DNA from: Thioflexithrix psekupsensis | Lineage (GTDB): Bacteria > Pseudomonadota > Gammaproteobacteria > Beggiatoales > Beggiatoaceae | DNA: 64,000 bases | Direction: 5' to 3' | Assembly: GCF_002149925.1 (NCBI RefSeq) | Contig: NZ_MSLT01000023.1 | Location: 248,001-312,000 of the forward strand | Shown: positions 48,484-58,495 of the stretch, piece after piece | Layout of the letters: the number at the start of each line of letters is the position of its first letter | How positions within the stretch are numbered: the first letter of the stretch is position 1 | Notes under the pieces: model-generated | The model's input: the letters and a program-made list of their open reading frames with translations, nothing else | Told to the model about the DNA's origin: nothing | The model's database searches: none | Made by a program: the position numbers and the translations under genes

Positions 48484-49818
48484 ATGCGCATATTGTGGGT
48501 TGAAGATGAAATCGGGAATGAAAAAACTAACTTTTTTGCACAATATGCCGATAATGTAGATTGCAAAGAAGATTTTATGGATTCTCGGCGTGAACTGACT
48601 AACAACTTGCACCATTATGATTTTTTGGTGTTGGATATTGATTTGCGCCATGTTTCATCACACGCCGACATTAAAAGTTATCTTGATAAAAATAAGAGCT
48701 GGGATTTAGACGAAGAAAGGCTTTTACATGAAGCAGGCTTTCATCTTTTTTTAGCTGTTTTTCAACAGCGTTTTCCAACTGAGCGGATTTGTTTTTTTAC
48801 GGGCAATATTAACCCAGATAAGCGTGCTATTGCTTTCAACACAATGTTGGAAAAAATCAAGCTTACGGGGCAAAAGAAGATAAAAGACAGTATGGAGCAA
48901 GTTATTTCTGACTTCAAGAAAGACGCTTCTTTAACTGAAGAACAAGAAGAACATTTCGATTCCGTTTCAGAGCAAATTATTACTAAAGGTGGTTATGCCA
49001 AAGGTGATTATAAGGCATTGTGTGAAGCATTGAAAGAGTGGTATAAGGAAACTTTTAAGTACCCACCCCCTGACGACACCGCCAATATTTTCATTGAATG
49101 CTTTAAAAACGCCCGCATTCCTGAGCCTCAAGTATTTGATAAGAAAAAACCAGAAGATAAAGAAAAGCTGATGGCTTGGTTAGATCACCATTTTAATTCT
49201 CAACATCCTGATTTTCCTTATTTAACCTTGCGACGGGGCTTATTGGATTCTTTAAAAGAAATAAGTAAAAATTCTTATCAATTAAAGGACAAATATAACG
49301 AAATTCTTGATAAAGACACCTTTATCGAAGGCATTGAATGGTTATTAAAACCATTACATGATTATTCCCCTAAAGACGGAGATGATGAACTGTATTTAAT
49401 CTTATGTGATTATTTATCAAAGCCGTTTGATAAAAGCGCATCTGTAGAATTTTCTCCATTGGCAACCATGCGCAATCGAACAGCACATGGAAATATTCGC
49501 CGCAGTTCAAAAAGTGTTGTTAAACCTGAAACAGTAGCGTTTTTATTTCTACTGGTTTTAGAAGAATTGTTACAAGAAAAGATGCTTATAAATCATCAAT
49601 TAGAACTTCTTTTTAAGGGAAGATTAATCAGCACAGCGCAAAATAAAGCTGATCCATTAGATCGCAAAAATTTCATAAAAAAATGTCCTGAAGATGTTAC
49701 CCCAGAAAAAGATGAAAGTATCAATTATATTGAATGCTTTTACCACAATTGCTTACGCAAATTACCACAAAATCACCCTCTCTATTCCTATCTTCATATC
49801 GCCTATCAACAAGAATAG
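48484..49818 (+). CDS. Receiver domain fused to HEPN-like effector (Detocs-like)
   Basis: 444 aa, ATG 48484, 6 bp after the kinase gene. The N-terminal receiver starts RILWVEDEIG (acidic pair Glu7/Asp8), has the phospho-acceptor at Asp51 in FLVLDIDL, and Thr106 in CFFTGN. It has a long insertion (about residues 57-80). The C-terminal 300 residues lack similarity to DNA-binding domains; a helical part at about 320-400 holds SPLATMRNRTAHGNIRR, with R330-x4-H335, the R-N-x3-H signature of HEPN RNases. So it should be a phosphorylation-controlled RNase effector (inference). In Detocs the effector receiver DtcC carries other domains; a separate receiver gene (DtcB) is not seen here. Confidence 0.75.
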   Translation: MRILWVEDEIGNEKTNFFAQYADNVDCKEDFMDSRRELTNNLHHYDFLVLDIDLRHVSSHADIKSYLDKNKSWDLDEERLLHEAGFHLFLAVFQQRFPTERICFFTGNINPDKRAIAFNTMLEKIKLTGQKKIKDSMEQVISDFKKDASLTEEQEEHFDSVSEQIITKGGYAKGDYKALCEALKEWYKETFKYPPPDDTANIFIECFKNARIPEPQVFDKKKPEDKEKLMAWLDHHFNSQHPDFPYLTLRRGLLDSLKEISKNSYQLKDKYNEILDKDTFIEGIEWLLKPLHDYSPKDGDDELYLILCDYLSKPFDKSASVEFSPLATMRNRTAHGNIRRSSKSVVKPETVAFLFLLVLEELLQEKMLINHQLELLFKGRLISTAQNKADPLDRKNFIKKCPEDVTPEKDESINYIECFYHNCLRKLPQNHPLYSYLHIAYQQE

Positions 49819-50577
49819 ACACTTGATGCTCCCGACAAGTTAAAACCATCAGCACGTAGCAACGTGCTTCAGGCTTAAAATAAAGAATCACAGGAAATTC
49901 ATCACTCCCAATTTGATACTGTAAGTGAACGTGCTATAGTTGATCCGCTATTTTGAGCGGGCAACCTTGCGGGCGGTAATCATACCATTGACGCAGGGAC
50001 ACCCTATCCGTTTAGACGCACGAAACAGTGAGGCTTGCCAAAACACACCTACCCTTGTTTCTCTCGCAAAATCACTTTGCAGACCCGCGCCGTCTCAACA
50101 CGTCATCTTAACGCCTTGTGTTCAAAATAGCGTCTCGCCAAAAACGACATCAAGAGAATACTTCAGCATCAAAGGCTGACACTCCCGTTTTTAGGCGCAC
50201 AGGCTAAGTACGACATTGTAAAATATCACTGCGATCATTCGATTTATACGCTTTTCTGCTTATTGTGCCAGATGGGCTTAAAACAGCCTTGCACCCAAAA
50301 AAGCGTCACCGCTCGCAACGACACCAAATCGTCTCGTACTGTTACAACATTAAACACGACATTGCGCTCCCATAACTAACCGTTAACCCCTCATTTTTAG
50401 AGATTTTTGGACATTCAGGGCTAAAAATACCACTTAATACCACCCTTTAACATCCAAAATGCACCGCCTAGAGACTCCTATTGTGGTGTCCCTGTTTTGC
50501 TGTGGCAAACACGAAAGCAATAAAATGCGTGTTAGCGGAAAAAATTGGTCGAGCGCGTTTTATCTAAGGATATGACC
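49819..50577 (+). promoter_or_regulatory. Long non-coding leader upstream of rne
   Basis: About 760 bp with no supported gene. The part from about 49940 to the rne start is GC-richer than the Detocs-like genes before it and has many GCGTCTC/CGACA-like short motifs. E. coli rne has a long structured 5' UTR used for feedback by RNase E; the length here is compatible with that, but I did not find the E. coli hp2 hairpin. A frame at 49940-50179 was rejected as coding. Confidence 0.5.
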
Positions 50578-52638
50578 ATGAAGAGAATTTTGATCAACGC
50601 CACCCAACGCGAGGAAGTCCGTGTGGCTGTGGTGGATGGACAAAGATTGTATAACTTTGACGTAGAAACCGCCAACCATCAACAAATCAAAGCCAATATT
50701 TACAAAGCACGCATTACCCGAATCGAACCCGGCCTAGATGCCGTTTTTGTGGATTATGGGGGAGATCGCCATGGTTTTTTACCGCTTAAAGACGTGGCGG
50801 TGGAGAATTTTCAAGGCGACACCCACAACGGACGCGGCCGCTGTGATCAATTGCGCGAAGGGCAAGAATTACTGGTGCAAGTGGATAAAGAAGGACAAGG
50901 CAACAAAGGCGCGGCCTTAACCACTTACATCAGTCTGGCGGGACGTTATCTGGTCTTAATGCCAAACAATCCCCGCGCAGGCGGCGTATCCCGACGCATT
51001 GAAGGCGCAGATCGCAGCGAAGCCCGCGAAGCCATGAATACGCTGGTTTTACCCGAAGGCATGGGCATTATTTTACGCACCGCGGGCGTTGGCAAAACCG
51101 CAGAAGAACTCAAGTGGGATTTAGACTATTTGCTGCAATTGTGGTATGCGATTGTCGAAGCGGCTGGAAGCCGTTCTGGCCCTTTCTTAGTCTATCAAGA
51201 AAGCAATGTGATTATTCGTGCCATTCGGGACTATTTACGCGAAGAAATCGGGGAAATTTGGGTGGATGAACCCGAAATTTACAACGAAGCAGTGGGTTTT
51301 ATGCGCCAAGTGATGCCCACTTTTGTCAATAAAGTCAAATACTACGACGAGAAAATTCCCTTATTTACCCGTTTTCAACTCGAAACGCAAATTGAATCGG
51401 CTTTTCAACGAGAAATCAAACTGCCATCGGGGGGAACTATCGTCTTAGATCACACCGAGGCGTTGCTGGCGATTGACATCAATTCGGCGCGTGCCACTCG
51501 CGGCGCGGACATCGAAGAAACTGCGTTAAATACGAATTTAGAAGCGGTGGATGAAATTGCGCGCCAACTGCGTTTGCGGGACATTGGTGGTTTAATTGTG
51601 ATTGATTTCATCGACATGCTGAGTCATCGTCATCAACGTTCTGTTGAAAGTCGCATGAAAGAATTGTTAAAAATGGATCGCGCTCGCGTGCAAGTTGGTC
51701 GTATTTCTCGTTTTGGTCTACTGGAAATGTCGCGGCAACGTTTACGTTCTCCGTTGGGCAAAGTGATGCAAATGCGTTGTCCACGTTGTCAGGGACAGGG
51801 TACAGTTCGTAGCACTGAATCATTTGCTTTGGCCATGTTGCGCTTGTTGGAAGAAGAAGCAATGAAAACGCAAACCCAAGCCTTACTGGCACAATTGCCC
51901 TTAGAAGTAGCCACGTTTTTATTAAACGAAAAACGTCATGTGTTAGACGAAATTGAAGCGCGGCAAAATATCAAACTGGTCTTGATCCCCAATCCCAATT
52001 GGCACACGCCAAAATACGAAGTGCAGCGCATCAAAACAGAGGATAAAAAAGACCTGCCTGCCAGTTATCACATGTTGAATACTCCAGACGATTCACAACG
52101 TTACGCGCTGCCCACCCGTCAACAGCCCACAACCAGCAGCGAAGAACCTGCGGTAAAAACGTTGAATTATACAGCAACACCAACCGCCTCTCCGCGTCGG
52201 GTGACTCCACCACCACCTCCCCTACAACCGACTGGTTTCTTGCAACGTTTGTGGGAAAGTTTATTTGGGGATTCGCCCAAAAAAGCGGCTCATTCGCCTA
52301 CGGACGCATCTTTTGCCCCGCAAGAGGTAGAACACATTGTGCCAGAGGAGATGACCGACGATCCCAGCACAGAACAAAACGCCCAACCCACCGCCAATCG
52401 AGAACGTTCACAAATTCGACGCGGCCGCCGCGGAACTCGACGCAAACGAGATAACACAGACAACAGAAGCACAACGGACAAATACGCTGAAACCAATGAC
52501 AGCGATTCGTCGTATGTCGCTCCTTACGCGCCATCTGATGACAACCGTGACGAATCTGAAGCCGATTCAGTGACTACAGTGGCACGTCCCCGCAGCACAG
52601 AGCCAAAACTTGAGAATAAATCGGAAGATAACCATTAA
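50578..52638 (+). CDS. rne: Ribonuclease E
   Basis: 686 aa from ATG 50578 (TAAGGA 7 bp upstream; ATG 50572 too close). Starts [21 protein letters not shown]1 RNA-binding domain ([19 protein letters not shown]) up to about residue 110. The catalytic Asp motifs are [17 protein letters not shown] and [12 protein letters not shown]; the Zn-link is CPRCQGQG. The C-terminal 190 residues are a disordered, Pro/Arg/Ser-rich scaffold with an arginine-rich patch ([18 protein letters not shown]-like), shorter than in E. coli. Main endonuclease for mRNA turnover and rRNA/tRNA maturation. A terminator hairpin follows. Confidence 0.95.
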   Translation: MKRILINATQREEVRVAVVDGQRLYNFDVETANHQQIKANIYKARITRIEPGLDAVFVDYGGDRHGFLPLKDVAVENFQGDTHNGRGRCDQLREGQELLVQVDKEGQGNKGAALTTYISLAGRYLVLMPNNPRAGGVSRRIEGADRSEAREAMNTLVLPEGMGIILRTAGVGKTAEELKWDLDYLLQLWYAIVEAAGSRSGPFLVYQESNVIIRAIRDYLREEIGEIWVDEPEIYNEAVGFMRQVMPTFVNKVKYYDEKIPLFTRFQLETQIESAFQREIKLPSGGTIVLDHTEALLAIDINSARATRGADIEETALNTNLEAVDEIARQLRLRDIGGLIVIDFIDMLSHRHQRSVESRMKELLKMDRARVQVGRISRFGLLEMSRQRLRSPLGKVMQMRCPRCQGQGTVRSTESFALAMLRLLEEEAMKTQTQALLAQLPLEVATFLLNEKRHVLDEIEARQNIKLVLIPNPNWHTPKYEVQRIKTEDKKDLPASYHMLNTPDDSQRYALPTRQQPTTSSEEPAVKTLNYTATPTASPRRVTPPPPPLQPTGFLQRLWESLFGDSPKKAAHSPTDASFAPQEVEHIVPEEMTDDPSTEQNAQPTANRERSQIRRGRRGTRRKRDNTDNRSTTDKYAETNDSDSSYVAPYAPSDDNRDESEADSVTTVARPRSTEPKLENKSEDNH

Positions 52639-52663
52639 ACGAATATCTTTTTAGTTTTTGACA

Positions 52664-52688
52664 AAGGGAATAATTTTTTTATTCCCTT
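52664..52688 (+). terminator. Terminator after rne
   Basis: AAGGGAAT / ATTCCCTT around a T-rich loop just past the rne stop; bidirectional appearance. Confidence 0.65.
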
Positions 52689-52717
52689 CTTCATTCTCAA
52701 AAATAGAGGAGTAATTT

Positions 52718-53404
52718 ATGAATCAATTATTGCCTGTGAAGGTGTGGGATTTACCGACTCGTTTATTTCATTGGAGTTTAGTGTTATTAATTATTTTCCA
52801 ATGGGCGACGGCCAGCGAGTCGGTTTATTACAACATGACTTGGCACAGTTATGGTGGCTATGCCATTTTGTGTTTATTGGCATTTCGTTTATTATGGGGA
52901 TTTTTTGGTAATCAATATGCTCGTTTTTGGCAATTTACTTACAGCCCTATCACCAGTTTGCATTATTTACTTGGTTTATTTAAATCCGAACAAAAAGTTT
53001 ATTTAGGACATAATCCTTTGGGGGCTTATTCGGTTTTTGCTTTGTTATTACTCATCTTAATTCAAGCCGTAACTGGCTTATTTGCAGATGATGATATTTT
53101 TACCACGGGGCCTTTTGCGCATTGGGTTTCTGGGGATACGCGGCAAGGAATGACTTCGATACATTATTGGAATTTTAATGTGTTATTGGCGTTTATTGCG
53201 CTGCATTTATCGGCTATTCTGTTCTATTTATTGGTGAAACGAGATAATCTTGTCCGTCCCATGATCACGGGGAAAAAATGGGTGACTCCAGAGACCACGC
53301 CACATTCTGTTTCTCAAACGCCATTATGGTTAGCATTATTACTATTTGGAATAGCGACGGGGTTAGTTTTATTTATCGTTTTATATGTGCCTTCATGGCG
53401 TTAA
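52718..53404 (+). CDS. Cytochrome b561-family membrane protein
   Basis: 228 aa with five or so membrane helices. It starts VKVWDLPTRLFHWSLVLLIIFQW, the di-haem b561 (Ni-Fe hydrogenase cyt b-like) signature with His in helix 1; YGGYAILCLLAFRLLWGFFG and LAFIALHLSAILFYLLVKR carry further His haem ligands. Likely passes electrons between a soluble cytochrome and quinone; donor unknown. GGAG precedes the ATG. Downstream is an OmpA-like lipoprotein. Confidence 0.85.
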   Translation: MNQLLPVKVWDLPTRLFHWSLVLLIIFQWATASESVYYNMTWHSYGGYAILCLLAFRLLWGFFGNQYARFWQFTYSPITSLHYLLGLFKSEQKVYLGHNPLGAYSVFALLLLILIQAVTGLFADDDIFTTGPFAHWVSGDTRQGMTSIHYWNFNVLLAFIALHLSAILFYLLVKRDNLVRPMITGKKWVTPETTPHSVSQTPLWLALLLFGIATGLVLFIVLYVPSWR

Positions 53405-53424
53405 AATAATAGGAGATTTACACC

Positions 53425-54027
53425 ATGCCATTCAAATCATTCTCTTCTTTATTACCTTTTTATTTCACTACAATAACAGGCTTATTATTCACCAGTGGGT
53501 GTGCCATGCAGGCCACGCCTTACGAAAAAACCACTCCCCCCATTGCGGTACCCGTATTGGCCGCGGGCGCGCCCACTTATCAACCCACGCCCTTGTCGTT
53601 AATGTCAGCAGGAACAGAAACAGATCGCGGCGTTTTATTCACTTTAGATGCGATTTTATTTGACGTGAATAAAGCCAGCTTGCGCAGCGAAGCCCGTCAA
53701 CGTTTAGACGAGATCGCCCAACAACTCAACAGTTACGGAGAAAGCCGTCTCATCGCCATCGAAGGCCATACAGACAGCACCGGTTCTGCCAAATATAATC
53801 AAAAATTATCCGAATCCCGTGCTGCCAGTGTGAAAAAAGCTTTGGTTTCTCGCGGTATTTCAGCCGACCGTATCAGCACCAAAGGCTTTGGGCAAACCCG
53901 TCCTACCGCCTCCAACACTGACGCATCAGGGCGGCAATTGAATCGCCGAGTGGAAATTATTTTACTCAACGACCCCCATTCTTCCACGGTCACCACCACG
54001 TATAATCCCAGTTTGGAATTGCGTTAA
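53425..54027 (+). CDS. OmpA-like peptidoglycan-binding lipoprotein
   Basis: 200 aa. Signal with lipobox FTSGCAM; the C-terminal OmpA domain has LDAILFDVNKASLRSEARQRLDEI and GHTDSTGSAKYNQKLSESRA, ending NRRVEIIL, which bind the peptidoglycan stem peptide. Outer-membrane anchor. RBS AGGAG. It follows the cytochrome gene by 20 bp, so co-transcription is likely. Confidence 0.9.
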   Translation: MPFKSFSSLLPFYFTTITGLLFTSGCAMQATPYEKTTPPIAVPVLAAGAPTYQPTPLSLMSAGTETDRGVLFTLDAILFDVNKASLRSEARQRLDEIAQQLNSYGESRLIAIEGHTDSTGSAKYNQKLSESRAASVKKALVSRGISADRISTKGFGQTRPTASNTDASGRQLNRRVEIILLNDPHSSTVTTTYNPSLELR

Positions 54028-54071
54028 ATATTCATAAATTTCAATTATTTCAAGGCAATAGGGTGTAAAAC

Positions 54072-55010
54072 ATGGAGATTATTTTGGCGCAACCGCGTGG
54101 TTTTTGTGCGGGCGTAGAGCGGGCGATTGAAATTGTGGAGCGGTGTTTAGAATTATACAAGCCGCCGATTTATGTTTTACATGAAATTGTGCATAATCGC
54201 CATGTGGTAGAACAATTGCGGGAACGGGGTGCGGTTTTTGTGGAGTCTTTGGAAGCGGTGCCGGCGGGGTGTGTGTGTATTTTCAGTGCGCATGGCGTGG
54301 CGACTGCAATTGTAGAACAGGCACAAGCTCGACAATTGAACGTGGTTGATGCCACCTGTCCATTGGTTACCAAAGTGCATTTACAAGCCCAACGTTATGC
54401 GCGTCAAGGCTATGAAATTATTATCATTGGTCACCCCGGTCATCCCGAAGTCGAAGGCACACGCGGGCGAATTGAGGGGAAAGTTTACGTTTTATCCACC
54501 GAAGCCGAAGTGGCGCAATTGCAGGTTTCCGATCCTGATAAATTGGCCTACGTGACACAAACCACCTTGAGCATTGATGATACGAAAGCGGTTATTGATG
54601 CGTTACTACAACGTTATCCCCAGATTCAGGGGCCTGCCTTAAATGACATTTGTTATGCCACGCAAAATCGTCAAAATGCGGTGCGGGAGTTGTTGCAATC
54701 GATTGATTTATTGTTAGTAGTTGGCGCGCACAACAGTTCTAATTCCAATCGTTTGCGAGAAGTTGGGGCGCAAAACGGGGTTATTTCGTATTTAATTGAG
54801 GATGCCAATGATATTCGAGTGGAATGGTTTGCTCATTCGCCGCGAGTGGGAATTACGGCGGGTGCGTCTGCGCCAGAAATTCTAGTGACAGGCGTATTGG
54901 CGCGTTTAAATGAATTAGGCGTTGCCAATCAAGTCCGAACAATGGCAGGCATTGAAGAAAATACCTCTTTTCGTTTGCCCGTGAATTTGCTGCGCCGCAG
55001 TGAGGGGTAA
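54072..55010 (+). CDS. ispH: 4-hydroxy-3-methylbut-2-enyl diphosphate reductase
   Basis: 312 aa. The three cluster cysteines are in [15 protein letters not shown] (Cys12), [12 protein letters not shown] and [25 protein letters not shown] and the Glu loop [13 protein letters not shown] are also conserved. Last step of the MEP isoprenoid pathway, giving IPP and DMAPP. The downstream gap to the next gene is 108 bp. Confidence 0.96.
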   Translation: MEIILAQPRGFCAGVERAIEIVERCLELYKPPIYVLHEIVHNRHVVEQLRERGAVFVESLEAVPAGCVCIFSAHGVATAIVEQAQARQLNVVDATCPLVTKVHLQAQRYARQGYEIIIIGHPGHPEVEGTRGRIEGKVYVLSTEAEVAQLQVSDPDKLAYVTQTTLSIDDTKAVIDALLQRYPQIQGPALNDICYATQNRQNAVRELLQSIDLLLVVGAHNSSNSNRLREVGAQNGVISYLIEDANDIRVEWFAHSPRVGITAGASAPEILVTGVLARLNELGVANQVRTMAGIEENTSFRLPVNLLRRSEG

Positions 55011-55118
55011 TGGTTGGTTTGGTCTGAATTGGAATTAATGGGATTTATTTTTGGGTGCTTATTGGTTCTAATTCAGACGATTAAATTCTATAAATAACAC
55101 TATTATTTTGGTGAAACA

Positions 55119-56156
55119 ATGTCTATTACATTTAATTTTTTACCCGCAGGTTATGGTGATGCCATTTTAATTTCTTTTGATGGAAAGAATATTTTTGTTG
55201 ATGGTGGAACAAAAAAGAATTACTTACATAAAAGCATTCAAAAAATAAAATCTAATAAGCAATTAATAGATTTAATGGTTTTAACTCATATTGATAGCGA
55301 TCATATTGGAGGTTTTATTGGTATTCTTAAAAATGAAGAAGATGGACGCTTAGTTCAAAAAGTTTGGTTTAATTCGCTTGATAAAGCTAATTTTATTCCT
55401 TCATTTACTGACTCTAACGAAACAAGTGCAAGACAAGGAGTAACGTTTCAGGATCGTGTTAAAGAACTGGCTAAAGAAAATAAACTTACTTATGATGATC
55501 AAATTTTCATTGAAGCAAAGCCAGAGAAATTTGAAATTTTTCCTCATTTAGAGGTAAATATACTTTCTCCGACTAAAGAAAAATTAGATATTTTGGCATC
55601 AAGTATTTTAGAATCAGTGTCTGAAACTAGAGAAACGGCTACAAAAACTCGTATCAATTTTTGTACAATTGAACAGTTAGCGCAATATGAATTTAAGAAA
55701 GACTCTAGTCCGACTAATGCGGCCAGTATTGTTTTATTATTAACGTATAAAGAAGAATATAAGTTTTTGTTACTTGCGGATGCGGATATAGAGTTAGTTA
55801 CAAACTCTTTAATAAATTTAGGTTATTCTAAAAAGAATAAGTTAAAAATTAATTTTGTTAAATTGTCGCATCACGGGAGTAAAAATAATTTAAATCAAGC
55901 GTTTTTAGAACTCATTGATACAGATACCTTTGTCATTTTAACAAATGCGGGAAAACATGGTCATCCTGACACGGAAACGCTTTGTAAAATTATTATGAAT
56001 CCAGAAAGAAATTTAGGTAAAAAAATAAATTTTTTTCTTAATTATGACTCTGTGTATAATTCTTTAAAAGATAACCCTGTATTTGAACCTGAGCAAAGAA
56101 AAAAATATAATTTTTCTTTTTTCTCAAAGGAAAATGAACCATTAATTTTTGGGTAG
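55119..56156 (+). CDS. MBL-fold hydrolase (ComEC-like), likely defence-associated
   Basis: 345 aa, clearly more AT-rich than neighbours. Metallo-beta-lactamase motifs: ITFNFLPAGYGDAILISFDG at the start, the metal site THIDSDHIGG (HxDxDH), LLADADIE and KLSHHGSKNN. This is the DNA-internalisation/ComEC-type MBL subgroup that is often placed next to a trypsin-like protease and a STAND NTPase in defence islands (AVAST type 1: Avs1A-Avs1B-Avs1C, as I recall). The next gene is such a protease fragment 6 bp on. Intact here. Confidence 0.8.
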   Translation: MSITFNFLPAGYGDAILISFDGKNIFVDGGTKKNYLHKSIQKIKSNKQLIDLMVLTHIDSDHIGGFIGILKNEEDGRLVQKVWFNSLDKANFIPSFTDSNETSARQGVTFQDRVKELAKENKLTYDDQIFIEAKPEKFEIFPHLEVNILSPTKEKLDILASSILESVSETRETATKTRINFCTIEQLAQYEFKKDSSPTNAASIVLLLTYKEEYKFLLLADADIELVTNSLINLGYSKKNKLKINFVKLSHHGSKNNLNQAFLELIDTDTFVILTNAGKHGHPDTETLCKIIMNPERNLGKKINFFLNYDSVYNSLKDNPVFEPEQRKKYNFSFFSKENEPLIFG

Positions 56157-56162
56157 TAAAAA

Positions 56163-56390
56163 ATGTTACATCATTATGATGATATAAAAGATTATGCTGT
56201 AAAAATAACTGTTCAAGGAACAAAATCGGGTAGTGGGGTTATTGTAAAACCCACAGAGAATGCTTCGTGTTTTTATATTTTAACCGCCAGACATACTTTT
56301 AAAAAAGATAAATCCGATGAATTGCTGGACAGAGAAATTATATACCAAAATTATGTGAGATATAAAAACAAATTAAGTTCTAATATCTAG
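56163..56390 (+). pseudogene. Trypsin-like protease, N-terminal fragment cut by IS630
   Basis: 75 codons: IKDYAVKITVQGTKSGSGVIV then FYILTARHTFKKDK, the N-terminal barrel and catalytic His of a trypsin-like peptidase (GSGVIV...TARHT). The Asp and Ser of the triad would lie further on but the reading frame runs into the IS630 end (homology to the other IS copy begins about 56371). No continuation of the protease is found past the element, so the missing part was deleted, not just displaced. Confidence 0.7.
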
Positions 56391-57474
56391 CTAGATATTA
56401 GGTATAAGATACTGTTTAATTTTATTAAACTTAAACACTTTACCTGACAAAAAGGTCTCAAACATACTAGTGACTTCTTTAAAGCTTGATAGACGATGAA
56501 AATTCTTTCTGACCCAATTCTTACCTTGAAGCCAAATATCCTCGACTGGATTTTGCTCTGGGGCATTGGGCGCAAATCTTAATAAACGAACTTTCCATTC
56601 TGATTCTGGAAGTCCCCCATTTAATTTCTCTAAATAAGTTCTTAAACCTTCAGAACGATGATAACTTGCACCATCCCAAATAATCACATGACGGGCTTCT
56701 TTATATCTGTAAATGAGCCAGTTAATAAAGTCTATCGTATATTTTGTATCAGCTTTCTTTGCCCTATCTAAAATAAATTCTCCCGTATAAATATTCACCG
56801 CTCCATACCACGTTTGAGAAGTGCGATAATTACTCATCTTTATTGACGTTCTTTCTCCTTTTTTCGACCAAACATAAGCACAAATATCTCCCCACAACTG
56901 ATGGCTTTCGTCTTGCATCCAGTACATTACCTCTCCACTTTCTATCTGTTCACGCTCCTTATCTATTAAATCCTTAATCTCTTTTTTTTTAGCTTCTACT
57001 TTTACCTCATCTTTTGCCGAATTCTCTTTGTGTGTCTTCTTATAACTTAAATTCGCTTCTTCTAATAATTTAGTATAAGAAGTATTTGAAGAATAGAAAA
57101 CATCATACTCCTCTTTTAAGTATCTCTTTAGTTCCTCTATTGTTATTGTCTTCTTTTCTTGTATCCAATTAATCACATCTTCTCGTTCACGCGGCTTTAA
57201 ATACCCTGGCGAGCCTTTATACGCTAACTTTAATCCTTCCACCCCTGACGCTAAATAAATGGCTTTCTATTTATCCACAAATTGCACACTGACACAACAC
57301 GCTAAAGCCGCTTCCGCACGCACAAAACCAAGCAAAGACATTCTTACTGCCATCGCTCGCTTCACTTCTCTCGCTTCACCTGTTGACATTAACTCTTCTA
57401 AATCTTCATATCTCTTGTTCATTATTCTCTCCTATTTAAAAAGTATTATTATACGACTCTGAAAAAATTGGTAT
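56371..57474 (-). mobile_element. IS630-family element
   Basis: Boundaries set by homology to the deleted copy at 31142-31346: left from ATTAAGTTCTAATATCTAG and right up to TCTGAAAAAATTGGTATA. A 22-bp perfect palindrome sits at 56380-56401, at the transposase 3' end. IS630 elements insert at TA; no clear TIR was seen. Confidence 0.75.
56391..57422 (-). pseudogene. IS630 transposase with a nonsense codon
   Basis: From ATG 57422 (MNKRYEDLEELMSTGEAR) the frame reads an N-terminal HTH up to VSVQFVDK, then TAG at 57267-57269, then continues KAIYLASGVEGLKLAYKGSPGYL. IS630 proteins usually have a Trp at this point (VDKWKxxYxxxGxxGL), so a TGG-to-TAG change is likely. The downstream 283 aa contain the DDE residues: MYWMQDESHQLW, VIIWDGASYH and PEQNPVEDIW. 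An inside GTG (57242) could restart a protein without HTH. Probably non-functional. Confidence 0.8.
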
Positions 57475-58395
57475 ATTATTGACTTATACCTCAAAGGAAA
57501 ATTTTTTGAAGATTTAGACCGTTTTTTGAATATTGTTTTTGAAAATGACACCTATCCCGAAAGAGAAATAGTGATAGAACGTGTTTTTTCAAATTTACTA
57601 AACTTTTTTGAGAGAAATAACGACTCATCTAATGATGAGAAAATTATTTCAATATTAAAGAAAATTATAAATCACTATGCAAAAAATGAAAGTTTCGAGC
57701 AAGTATTTAATGGTGTGAAATATTTAGCGGGTATTTTCTTAAAGAAAAAAGATTATTCTAATTTTGAATCAATTTTATTGGAAAATGTAACTTGGTTTAA
57801 AAAAGCAAGAGATGAAATTAAAATTTACTTATTGCTTGCTAATTCATTTTTTAGAGTTGAAAAGTATGAAGAAGCAAGAAACTATTATCAAGATATTCTT
57901 GATAAGTTAAAGCGTTTTAAAAAAGATAAAACTTTAGCCTTAAAAATCTATATTCGGCTTATTAATATTGCTCAAAAACTCAATGAAACCCCAGAAAAAA
58001 TAAAAAAGGCTTATCAAAAAGCCAAGCATTTTTTAGATGGTCATCAAAATAGCATAGAAAATGCTCAAGAATATATTGATAAATTAGAAAAAATTTGGTT
58101 GGAAATTGAAGGCTACACAATCAATAATCATATTGCAGCAAATCGTGAGCTAAAACAAGATATTGCTAATATTAAAAATACAATTGAACCCTTAACAAAG
58201 CAATATCAAATTATTGATGAAAAAATTAATAGATTTGAATGGAAAATGCAACAAGAAATAACTGTTTTTAACTCTCGCTTTGAAGAAATTAAAAAATTAA
58301 TTCAAGAGAATCTAAAAAAACCACTTGAACCTTCTAAAAATTTCTTTCAAAAAATTATAGACAGCGTCATTGCAAGATTTATGACTAAAAAATAA
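57463..58395 (+). pseudogene. C-terminal remnant of a TPR/coiled-coil protein
   Basis: An open frame enters from the IS edge (YIIDLYLKGKFFEDLDRFL) with no credible start (TTG 57526 lacks a ribosome site), so it is the 3' part of a gene whose 5' part is gone. It has TPR-like helices (YLLLANSFFRVEKYEEARNYYQDILDKL) and a C-terminal coiled coil (NRELKQDIANIKNTIEPL) to residue 310. It is very AT-rich like the MBL gene. It could be the tail of the protease gene or, by analogy with AVAST type 1, of the STAND NTPase; both are inference. Confidence 0.6.
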
Positions 58396-58454
58396 AAGCA
58401 TCGAATTTGGTAATGATTGTGATTCTTTCAACAAATTAATTTTTGCCCAAACCC

Positions 58455-58482
58455 TTAGCCCTACATGAAAAAGTAGGGCTAA
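58455..58482 (-). terminator. Hairpin after the fumarase gene
   Basis: TTAGCCCTAC pairs with GTAGGGCTAA, 10-bp stem; may serve both converging genes. Confidence 0.65.
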
Positions 58483-58495
58483 TGTAGGCTTTAAT

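Noticed and set aside
49940-50179. 79-codon frame upstream of rne
   Set aside because: No ribosome site, no recognisable family and unusual composition; more likely leader sequence.
57526-58395. Independent gene starting at TTG 57526
   Set aside because: The frame is open upstream to the IS edge and no ribosome site precedes the TTG; treated as a remnant.
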